From Chitinophagales bacterium (lineage in GTDB: Bacteria > Bacteroidota > Bacteroidia > Chitinophagales > UBA10324), in NCBI GenBank assembly GCA_026786335.1, contig JAJAYG010000033.1, positions 1 through 6,211 on the forward strand: a stretch of DNA of 6,211 nt. The letters are read 5' to 3'. Of this stretch, positions 1-5,343 are shown piece after piece. Each line of letters begins with the position of its first letter. The first letter of the stretch is position 1. The notes under the pieces were generated by a model. The model saw nothing but the letters and a program-made list of their open reading frames with translations, was not told where the DNA came from and searched no databases. Position numbers and translations under genes: made by a program.

Positions 1-741
1 AGATTGTGCATGAAACCGATTCATATCATTTCTTTCTAAAGCAATAATGCCGGTTTTAATTTCATCATGCACTTCAAGTTTTTCCCGAATGCTAAAACCT
101 ACCATGCGCAGTTTGTCTTCTGAAAAAGATTCATATATCTGCTGATATACATTGGTGTGATCAACATTAAATTCGAGAAGGTCTGCTACAATGCGATGCA
201 CATTCGAAGAAGTTGTTGGAACGCGAAACCGATCGGTGTCAGTTAATATTCCTGTATAAAGACAAGTTGCTATTGAAGCATCAATAAGAATTTTTTCACC
301 GAGATCTAAAATAAATTCATAAACCAATTCGCAAGTTGAGCTTGCTTTGGTATTCCAAAATTGAGCGATTGCAAAATCATCGGGGTCAAGGTGGTGATCA
401 ATTAGAATTTTTGGTGCAGTTGATTTTTCAATTTCCTTTCCTAAATCATTGAGGCGATAAAGTTTATTAAAATCAAGGCAAAATATTAAAGTTGCTTCTG
501 AAACCAATTTTGCGCACCGCTCCTTTTCATCTTCATATACAATAGTGATTTCATTTCCCGGAATCCATTTCAAAAAATCGGGGTAAGCAGTAGGGCTGAT
601 AAAAAAAACTTCATGTCCTTTCTTGATTAGAAAATGATACAGCCCTAATGAAGATCCGATGGCATCCCCATCGGGCCGCTGGTGTGTTGTAATTATTATT
701 TTTTGTTTTGTGGAAAGAAGTTTTTTTACTTCATCAATCAT
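1..741 (-). CDS. nrnA: DHH-family phosphoesterase, NrnA-like (oligoribonuclease / pAp phosphatase), 3' part missing
   Basis: This gene encodes 247 N-terminal residues of a DHH-family phosphoesterase and runs off the left edge. Family members degrade very short oligoribonucleotides from the 5' end and/or dephosphorylate 3'-phosphoadenosine 5'-phosphate in the cytoplasm, using Mn2+. All four DHH metal-binding motifs are visible: THQRPDGDAIGSS (H20, D24, D26), CLDFN (D90), the signature DHH at 115-117, and LTDTDRFR (D168). Full NrnA proteins are about 320-340 residues, so the missing part should be the rest of the DHHA1 domain with its Gly-Gly-His substrate motif. The ATG at 739-741 is the first start after an in-frame stop (754-756). 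It follows an A/T-rich leader without Shine-Dalgarno, usual for Bacteroidota. The gene is divergent from ndk. One oddity is Asp170 where relatives I recall have Gly in the DTG(S/R)F motif. Assignment to NrnA rather than another DHH phosphoesterase rests on motifs and on my recollection of related sequences. Confidence 0.88.
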   Translation of the reverse strand, partial: MIDEVKKLLSTKQKIIITTHQRPDGDAIGSSLGLYHFLIKKGHEVFFISPTAYPDFLKWIPGNEITIVYEDEKERCAKLVSEATLIFCLDFNKLYRLNDLGKEIEKSTAPKILIDHHLDPDDFAIAQFWNTKASSTCELVYEFILDLGEKILIDASIATCLYTGILTDTDRFRVPTTSSNVHRIVADLLEFNVDHTNVYQQIYESFSEDKLRMVGFSIREKLEVHDEIKTGIIALERNDMNRFHAQS

Positions 742-792
742 TATTCTTAAATTTTAAAGTGCCCGAAGGTCAGTATTTTTTCTTCAACTTTA

Positions 793-827
793 TTTGTTGG
801 TGGAGTGATGGGTGGCGTTTACATTTG
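793..827 (+). promoter_or_regulatory. candidate Bacteroidota-type promoter for ndk
   Basis: TACATTTG at 820-827 is a perfect match to the Bacteroidota -7 consensus TAnnTTTG. Upstream, TTTG lies at 793-796 and an overlapping TTG at 797-799; the TTG leaves a 20-base spacer, within the range reported for Bacteroides and Flavobacterium promoters. Transcription would begin around 832-835, giving an A-rich leader of about 35 bases before the ndk ATG at 870. The match is seen directly; its activity is inferred. Confidence 0.5.
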
Positions 828-869
828 CCGCGCAAAAAAAATCTCAACATCTTTTATCAATAAATTATT

Positions 870-1289
870 ATGGCAACCAACAGAACTCTTACAATTATAA
901 AACCCGATGCTGTTGCAAACGGTAATGCAGGAAACATTCTTCAAAAGATTACCGATGCGGGTTTTAAAATTATTGCAATGAAGTATACACACTTAACTGC
1001 AACACAAGCAGGAAAGTTTTATGCAGTGCACAATGCAAGACCATTTTATGGTGAACTTGTACAATTTATGACTTCGGGTGCGGTGATACCTGCGATACTT
1101 GAAAAAGAAAATGCAGTTGAAGATTTTAGAAAATTAATTGGTGCCACCAATCCGGCAAATGCTGCTGATGGCACTATTAGAAAAATGTATGCTGAATCGG
1201 TTGAGCGCAACGCAGTTCACGGAAGTGACAGCGATGAGAATGCAATGATTGAAGGAAGTTTTTTCTTTTCAGAGCTCGAAAGATTCTGA
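870..1289 (+). CDS. ndk: nucleoside-diphosphate kinase
   Basis: Nucleoside-diphosphate kinase moves the terminal phosphate of ATP to other NDPs and dNDPs through a phosphohistidine intermediate, balancing cytoplasmic (d)NTP pools. The 139-residue length is typical for the family. Visible landmarks are [10 protein letters not shown] near the N-terminus (K11), the nucleotide-binding segment [15 protein letters not shown] (56-70), R87 and T93 in [11 protein letters not shown]104 in [11 protein letters not shown]114, and the active-site signature NAVHGSDS with catalytic His117. The C-terminus [12 protein letters not shown] is family-typical. The ATG at 870 is preceded by AATAAATTATT with no Shine-Dalgarno; a TAnnTTTG promoter lies about 45 bases upstream. 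The gene is divergent from the NrnA-like gene, a pairing I believe recurs in Bacteroidota and that fits a shared nucleotide-metabolism theme. It converges on the CoA-binding gene with only 20 bases between stop codons. Nothing suggests a defect. Confidence 0.97.
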   Translation: MATNRTLTIIKPDAVANGNAGNILQKITDAGFKIIAMKYTHLTATQAGKFYAVHNARPFYGELVQFMTSGAVIPAILEKENAVEDFRKLIGATNPANAADGTIRKMYAESVERNAVHGSDSDENAMIEGSFFFSELERF

Positions 1290-1309
1290 TCTTTTTCCCA
1301 TTTAAAAAA

Positions 1310-1681
1310 TCAATACTGGCCGGTTGAAAGCAACACGAGTGTACAAGCTTCAGTTGCTTCTATGCCATTTGCTTTTGCTAAATTTTCCAGTTCTTCATTT
1401 TCGGCACCCGGATTAAAAACAATTCGCTTGGGTTTTAAAGAGAGGATGTAATCGTAATACTCTTGCTGCCTTTGGGGATTAAGGTAAAGAGTAACGGTGT
1501 CTATATTTTCGAATGCCTTCTTCTCATTTATTATTTTAATACCTGCCACCGCTCCGCGCTTAATACCAACGGGCACTACATCATGCCCATGAAGCAATAA
1601 TCTGTGTATTGCAATATTTGAATATCGCTCAGGGTTTGTTGAGGCACCCAGAACCAATGTTTTTTTATTTCCGTCTTGCAT
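1310..1681 (-). CDS. small CoA-binding Rossmann-fold protein (YccU-like)
   Basis: This 123-residue cytoplasmic protein belongs to the CoA_binding_2 / YccU family, a single Rossmann domain related to the CoA-binding domain of succinyl-CoA synthetase alpha and acyl-CoA synthetases. It lacks any ligase or grasp domain, and its biochemical role is not established. The family pattern is clear. It has the N-terminal strand and glycine loop KTLVLGASTNPERYSN (7-22), the second strand DVVPVGIK (34-41), DTVTLYLNPQRQ (61-72), KRIVFNPGAENEEL (85-98), and the closing segment GIEATEACTLVLLSTGQY with Cys113. The ATG at 1679-1681 is the first ATG after an in-frame stop. The gene is convergent with ndk and divergent from the small unknown gene across a 176-base spacer, so it is probably monocistronic. 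I saw no convincing TAnnTTTG promoter upstream of it. The family call is firm; function is unknown beyond likely CoA or dinucleotide binding. Confidence 0.88.
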   Translation of the reverse strand: MQDGNKKTLVLGASTNPERYSNIAIHRLLLHGHDVVPVGIKRGAVAGIKIINEKKAFENIDTVTLYLNPQRQQEYYDYILSLKPKRIVFNPGAENEELENLAKANGIEATEACTLVLLSTGQY

Positions 1682-1760
1682 AGTTGAGTTAGAACAATGA
1701 AATACTTAATGAGTTCAATTATAAATCGCGAAAGAAGCAATATAAATTCATTCTATTAAA

Positions 1761-1773
1761 AATGATTGTCATT
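1761..1773. promoter_or_regulatory. Fur-box-like palindrome, candidate operator
   Basis: AATGATTGTCATT is a perfect 5+5 inverted repeat around a 3-base centre. It matches 11 of 13 bases of the core of the classical E. coli Fur box (AATGATAATCATT), but only about 13 of 19 over the full site because the flanks are poor. It sits between two divergent genes and overlaps the possible -33 element of the plus-strand gene. A regulator-binding role is inference; in AT-rich intergenic DNA such a match can arise by chance. Confidence 0.22.
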
Positions 1774-1799
1774 AAGATGTTAAGCAACGTTTATCATTG
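1766..1799 (+). promoter_or_regulatory. weak candidate promoter for the small unknown gene
   Basis: TATCATTG at 1792-1799 matches five of six fixed positions of the Bacteroidota -7 consensus TAnnTTTG. A TTG at 1766-1768 lies 23 bases upstream, at the long end of the reported spacer range. Transcription from it would start near 1805 and place the ATG at 1858 after a leader of about 50 bases. ATCATTGAT at 1793-1801, a 9-base palindrome, overlaps the -7 element. Confidence 0.27.
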
Positions 1800-1857
1800 A
1801 TTTTTTTGAAACTAAAAGATAGCATTGGCCGTAACAAAAACTCTGAAAAACAATTAT

Positions 1858-2148
1858 ATGACTTATCCTGCTATCACAAAGGAACAAATTCCATATCAGC
1901 TTTTGATTCATAATGAAGTTTTGACAGAAGCAGAAGAAAAACAGTTGCGAAAAAACAAGCTTCTAAAAGCAGTTCAGCAAAACAAACTTTTCTATTCAAA
2001 AGCAAAAATCGTTTTTGATACTGCCGAAGGAACCAAAGAAGTGCTTGCAAATATTTGGGAAGTAACTGATAATAATGTGATGCTTAAGGGTGGAATTAAC
2101 ATCCCTGTATGTTGCATCAGAGATGTTTTTCTTGAAAACAATAATTAG
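1858..2148 (+). CDS. small conserved-looking protein of unknown function
   Basis: This encodes a 96-residue soluble protein that I cannot assign to a named family. It has no signal peptide or membrane segment. Residues about 1-45 are charged and probably helical (HNEVLTEAEEKQLRKNKLLK). Residues about 48-93 look like a small beta domain, with alternating strands such as KAKIVFDTAEGT, EVLANIWEVTDNNVMLKGGINIPV and CCIRDVFL. That C-terminal pattern resembles short uncharacterised proteins I recall from Bacteroidota genomes, but no function can be given. I chose the ATG at 1858, which follows the A/T-rich AACAATTAT. The frame is open upstream to about 1816, and a TTG at 1825 would add 11 residues (LAVTKTLKNNY); TTG starts are rare in this group. 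The gene is flanked by minus-strand genes on both sides and stops 26 bases before the E2 stop codon. Codon use looks like that of the neighbours, so I take it as real. Confidence 0.72.
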   Translation: MTYPAITKEQIPYQLLIHNEVLTEAEEKQLRKNKLLKAVQQNKLFYSKAKIVFDTAEGTKEVLANIWEVTDNNVMLKGGINIPVCCIRDVFLENNN

Positions 2149-2174
2149 CAGATTAAATCCTCAGTTGTAAATTT

Positions 2175-3446
2175 TTAATACAACATGCTCACAGGATTCT
2201 CGAGCATTTGCTTAAATGATTGCAGAAACTTTGCACCGGTTGCACCGTCCACTACCCGATGATCGCAAGAAAGCGTAACCTTTAAAACATTTGCGATTTT
2301 TATTTCTTCATTTACAACAACTGCTTGCTTTTTAATTTTTCCAATTGCCATAATACATGCATCTGGCGGGTTGATTATGGCAGTGAATTCATCTATATCC
2401 ATCATTCCTAAATTTGAAATGGTAAATGTGTTGCCCTGCATTTCATCGGGTTGCAATTTTTTATCCTTTGCTTTTGCAGCAAAAGATTTTGCCTCGTCGC
2501 TAATTTGAGCAAACGATTTTTGATCGGCAAAGCGAATTACAGGCACAAGTAATCCTTCTTCAACTGCTACAGCCATTCCAATATGCACATGATGATTGTA
2601 ACGAATTTTATCTGTAAGCCACGAAGAATTTACTTTCGAATTTTTCTTTAAGGCCAGTGCCGAAGCTTTGATGATGATATCATTAAAAGAAACTTTTACT
2701 TCGGGGAACATGGTGTTGATTTGATCACGCATATCGGCACAACGATCCATGTTGATCTCCAAGGTTAAATAAAAGTGTGGTGCCGAAAATTTGCTTTCTG
2801 CCAATCGGCGCGCAATTGTTTTGCGCATTAGAGAAACCGGAACTTCATCGTAACTTTCTTCTTCAACAATCGCTGGTGATTGAAAAGAAGCTGCAGATTT
2901 TCCTGCTACTAATTTTTCAACATCGCGCCTTACAATTCTTCCTTCATCGCCACTGCCTTTAACTTTTGAAAGTGTGATGCCTTTATCCTTTGCAATCTTT
3001 TTTGCAAGTGGTGATGCTTTTATTCTTCCCTGATCTGTTTGCTGCTCGGCAGTAATTACACTGGCGTAAACTTTTTCTTCTTTCTGTACCGGTGCTTCTT
3101 CCTTTATATCAGCAACTTCTTTTTTGGCTGGTGCTTCTTCTTTCTTTGCAACAACTTCAGCAGGTTTTGCTGCATCACTTTCAACTAAAAGAGTTTTATA
3201 ATCCTCTCCTTCCTTTCCAAGAATTGCAATGATAGAATCAACTTTTATTGCAGCACCTTTTTCAGCACCAATGTATAACAGTGTGCCTTCCTGAAAACTT
3301 TCAAACTCCATTACGGCTTTATCAGTTTCAATTTCGGCAAGCAAATCACCACTCTTAATTTTATCTCCAACTTTTTTATGCCATGCAACAAGAACTCCTT
3401 CTGTCATTGTATCACTCATCTTCGGCATTCTAACCACTTCAGCCAT
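2175..3446 (-). CDS. pdhC: pyruvate dehydrogenase complex E2, dihydrolipoamide acetyltransferase
   Basis: E2 is the core of the pyruvate dehydrogenase complex; it carries acetyl groups on a lipoyl arm from E1 to CoA, making acetyl-CoA. The 423-residue protein has the expected order. A single lipoyl domain spans about 3-78, with the lipoylated lysine K43 in EIETDKAVME. An Ala/Lys/Glu/Pro-rich flexible linker follows (about 88-140). The E1/E3-binding peripheral-subunit domain is at about 141-178 (RIKASPLAKKIAKDKGI...GRIVRRDV). The acetyltransferase domain runs from about 200 to the end, with FTISNLGMM and the active-site motif SCDHRVVDG (His396, Asp400). The ATG at 3444-3446 gives the family-typical N-terminus MAEVVRMPKMSDTM. 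A TTG 13 codons upstream would add a non-homologous tail whose codons contain a likely -7 promoter box, so I reject it. PDH-type specificity is inferred from the N-terminus; a branched-chain or 2-oxoglutarate E2 is less likely. No E1 or E3 gene is adjacent in this window. Confidence 0.93.
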   Translation of the reverse strand: MAEVVRMPKMSDTMTEGVLVAWHKKVGDKIKSGDLLAEIETDKAVMEFESFQEGTLLYIGAEKGAAIKVDSIIAILGKEGEDYKTLLVESDAAKPAEVVAKKEEAPAKKEVADIKEEAPVQKEEKVYASVITAEQQTDQGRIKASPLAKKIAKDKGITLSKVKGSGDEGRIVRRDVEKLVAGKSAASFQSPAIVEEESYDEVPVSLMRKTIARRLAESKFSAPHFYLTLEINMDRCADMRDQINTMFPEVKVSFNDIIIKASALALKKNSKVNSSWLTDKIRYNHHVHIGMAVAVEEGLLVPVIRFADQKSFAQISDEAKSFAAKAKDKKLQPDEMQGNTFTISNLGMMDIDEFTAIINPPDACIMAIGKIKKQAVVVNEEIKIANVLKVTLSCDHRVVDGATGAKFLQSFKQMLENPVSMLY

Positions 3447-3466
3447 ACTTAAATTTTTTACAGGGT

Positions 3467-3474
3467 CAAAAATA
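3467..3474 (-). promoter_or_regulatory. candidate -7 promoter element for the E2 gene
   Basis: Read on the minus strand this is TATTTTTG, a perfect match to TAnnTTTG. It lies about 20 bases upstream of the E2 ATG, so transcription would start some 15 bases before the ATG. I find no good TTG 17-23 bases further upstream, so only half the promoter is supported. Its position between the dnaX hairpin and E2 fits a separate E2 transcript. Confidence 0.38.
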
Positions 3475-3506
3475 GAAATTTGCAATCGTTAGACCATCAT
3501 CAAAAT

Positions 3507-3536
3507 AACTTGATAACAAAAGTTAATAATCAAGTT
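3507..3536 (-). terminator. candidate dnaX terminator hairpin overlapping the stop codon
   Basis: AACTTGAT (3507-3514) and ATCAAGTT (3529-3536) form a perfect 8-bp inverted repeat. The loop holds an inner AAC/GTT pairing that stacks directly on one arm, so the stem can reach 11 bp with a 4-base bulge. On the dnaX strand the left arm is made of the last dnaX codons, the TAA stop lies in the loop, and the hairpin is followed by ATTTTG, a short U-rich stretch. The stem is AT-rich, so strength is uncertain. The inverted repeat is seen directly; termination is inferred. Confidence 0.4.
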
Positions 3537-5256
3537 CAAGTTTAAGACGATCTTTTAAATCTTTTAGTTTGGGATTTTTTAAAAGTAAACTGTCAAACTT
3601 TTCTTTTGCAGTATATGGCTTTCTGGTATTCTCCACTTTCAATTTTGTTTTATCAACTTCAATCCTAAGATCAATTGCTTTTTTATCAAGCTCTTTTTTA
3701 AGAAAATACCTAATCTCTTCCTGCTCGCCCTGTAATGCATGCAAATGCGCATCATTACCCACTTTAAAAACTATTGCAACATTATCAATTAATTCAGGAG
3801 GATAACTTTCAAGAATTGCAAGCAAAAATTTCTTGCGTTCAGTGCTTACTTTTTCGAGATAACTTTTCCATACTTGCTGAAAGGCAAATGCTTCAATCTT
3901 TTCATAAACCAATTCCTTCTCCTCTGTTTCATTTGCTATCTTCTTCTCAATTACTGCTTTTTTAAGTTCTGCAATTGTAGGCAGTTTAACCGAATCATTG
4001 ATAATTTTTTTGGGAATTGAACCCGGTTTTTCTGACGATGAAAGAGGAGCAACAATTTTCTTTTCAATTACACCCGGCTTCTCTTCTGCTACTAACAAAG
4101 GCAGATCATCTTCCGTCAGCCCTTTTTTTTTTAGTGCCTCCAGTTCTTTTGAAAGCGAAACAGCGTGTTGAACATTGCACAGCTTAATGAGTGCAAATTC
4201 GATGGTAAGTCTTTTGTTCTTGCTCATTCGGTATTGCTGATCAGCTTCGTTCAAAATACTGAGAGCCGTTAATAAAAACGATGAGGGCGCAAGGCTTGCT
4301 TGCTGAACGTACCGAGCTTTAATATTCTCCGAAAAATCAAGCAATACATGCGTTGCGGCATCCTTGGCAACTAACAGTTCACGAAAATGATCGGCAAGTC
4401 CGCTAATAAAATTTTCGCCATCAAAACCTTTTTGAAGAATCTGATTAAATGTTAGCAATGAAGAAGTGGTATCAGTGGAAAGGAAAAAATCAGTAAGGCG
4501 GAAAAAATAATCGTAATCAAGAATATTTAAGTTTTCAATTACATCGAGGTAATTGATTTTCCCTCCCGAAAAAATACTGATGCGATCAAACATCGAAAGC
4601 GCATCACGAAGAGCGCCATCTGCTTTTTGCGCAATAATGTGGAGCGCATCTGCATCTGCAACAATATTTTCCTTCGTTGCAATTTGTGCAAGGTGTTTTA
4701 CCATGTCTTCCGTTCTTATTCTTGCAAAATCAAAAATCTGGCAGCGTGAAAGAATGGTAGGAATAATTTTATGCTTCTCGGTAGTTGCCAAAATAAAAAT
4801 GGCATAAGGCGGCGGCTCTTCTAATGTTTTTAAAAAAGCATTGAATGCCTGAGCACTCAGCATGTGAACCTCATCAATGATGTAGATTTTTTTCTTGCCT
4901 GCTTGCGGAGCAAACCGCACTTGCTCAATCAATGCACGAATGTCTTCAACAGAATTATTTGAAGCCGCATCCAATTCAAAAATATTAAAAGATGCATTTT
5001 CATTGAATGAAGTACATGATGCACATTCATTACAAGGTTCAAAATCATTTGAAATGTTTTCGCAGTTAACTGCCTTCGCCAATATGCGGGCACAAGTAGT
5101 TTTTCCAACTCCACGCGGGCCGCAAAAAAGAAATGCCTGTGCAAGTTGATTGGTTCGCAATGCATTTTTGAGTGTACCTGCTACCTGCGGTTGCCCTATC
5201 ACATCTTCGAAACGTGAGGGACGGTACTTGCGGGCCGATACTATAAAGTTTTCCAT
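3523..5256 (-). CDS. dnaX: DNA polymerase III subunit gamma/tau
   Basis: DnaX is the ATPase motor of the replicative clamp loader; tau also links polymerase to helicase. The protein is 577 residues from the ATG at 5254-5256, giving the standard MENFIVSARKYRP start; a TTG four codons upstream (5266-5268) is unlikely. Domains are clear. Walker A is GPRGVGKT (46-53). A four-cysteine zinc module uses C65, C75, C78 and C81. Walker B is IIDEVHML (126-133), sensor 1 is around ATTE (157-160), the SRC arginine finger is R171, and sensor 2 is GALRDALS (R217). Domain III ends near LTIEFALIKLC (about 350-360). A charged linker follows, with an imperfect repeat EKPGxIxKKI (about 392-401 and 409-418), then a tau-type C-terminal domain (about 455-577). 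The codons for K376-K378 form a run of ten A residues just after domain III, a probable slippage site (separate entry). The gene lies downstream of the holin-like gene on the same strand, with an 87-base gap. Confidence 0.96.
   Translation of the reverse strand: MENFIVSARKYRPSRFEDVIGQPQVAGTLKNALRTNQLAQAFLFCGPRGVGKTTCARILAKAVNCENISNDFEPCNECASCTSFNENASFNIFELDAASNNSVEDIRALIEQVRFAPQAGKKKIYIIDEVHMLSAQAFNAFLKTLEEPPPYAIFILATTEKHKIIPTILSRCQIFDFARIRTEDMVKHLAQIATKENIVADADALHIIAQKADGALRDALSMFDRISIFSGGKINYLDVIENLNILDYDYFFRLTDFFLSTDTTSSLLTFNQILQKGFDGENFISGLADHFRELLVAKDAATHVLLDFSENIKARYVQQASLAPSSFLLTALSILNEADQQYRMSKNKRLTIEFALIKLCNVQHAVSLSKELEALKKKGLTEDDLPLLVAEEKPGVIEKKIVAPLSSSEKPGSIPKKIINDSVKLPTIAELKKAVIEKKIANETEEKELVYEKIEAFAFQQVWKSYLEKVSTERKKFLLAILESYPPELIDNVAIVFKVGNDAHLHALQGEQEEIRYFLKKELDKKAIDLRIEVDKTKLKVENTRKPYTAKEKFDSLLLKNPKLKDLKDRLKLELDY
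4106..4141 (-). promoter_or_regulatory. candidate programmed slippage/frameshift site in dnaX (gamma-like product)
   Basis: Read on the dnaX strand, a GGAGG (4141-4137) is followed by CACT, ten A residues (4132-4123) and GGG. The zero frame reads CTA AAA AAA AAA GGG CTG and continues to full-length tau. A -1 shift (or one extra A in the mRNA) reads AGG GCT GAC GGA AGA TGA, ending five residues after the lysines at about 383 residues. A +1 shift (or one lost A) reads AAG GGC TGA, ending at about 379 residues. Both short products keep the clamp-loader core and drop the tau-specific part. E. coli dnaX uses a -1 ribosomal frameshift at A AAA AAG, and Thermus dnaX uses transcriptional slippage on an A9 run. 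That this site is used here is inference. Confidence 0.6.
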
Positions 5257-5310
5257 GCGGGGCAACAAATATTGAAAAGAAAATCGGATTGCAGATTTAA
5301 ATAAGCTGTT

Positions 5311-5334
5311 TGTGGGAAAGAAAATTTTTCCACA
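5311..5334. repeat. inverted repeat upstream of dnaX; DnaA-box-like arms, possible weak hairpin
   Basis: TGTGGGAAA (5311-5319) and TTTTCCACA (5326-5334) face each other in the gap between the holin-like gene and dnaX. The right arm fits the relaxed DnaA box TTWTNCACA exactly; the left arm, read on the minus strand as TTTCCCACA, misses one position. As RNA the arms can pair over about 8 bp with one bulged G. The element lies 10 bases past the holin-like stop codon, but no U-tract follows it on the minus strand, so a classical terminator is not supported. Role unknown. Confidence 0.3.
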
Positions 5335-5343
5335 CGCTAAATA

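Noticed and set aside
1288..1311. AT-rich inverted repeat (GAT-C-TTTTT / AAAAA-ATC, 7-base loop) between the convergent ndk and CoA-binding stops, possible bidirectional terminator
   Set aside because: The stem has only A-T pairs apart from one G-C plus a bulged C, so stability is low and it may be chance in AT-rich DNA.
2777..2962. Plus-strand open frame of 61 codons antisense to E2
   Set aside because: Lies wholly inside the strongly supported E2 gene on the opposite strand and has no recognisable protein features; a shadow frame.
4123..4132. dnaX A10 run as a sequencing error or gene break
   Set aside because: The frame is intact on both sides with A10, and the downstream tau C-terminal domain reads normally, so the run length as given is consistent with a functional gene.
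4553..5149. Plus-strand open frames (84 codons each) and an overlapping minus-strand frame (4929-5165) within dnaX
   Set aside because: All are fully contained in the conserved DnaX ATPase domain and have no family resemblance, so they are compositional shadows.
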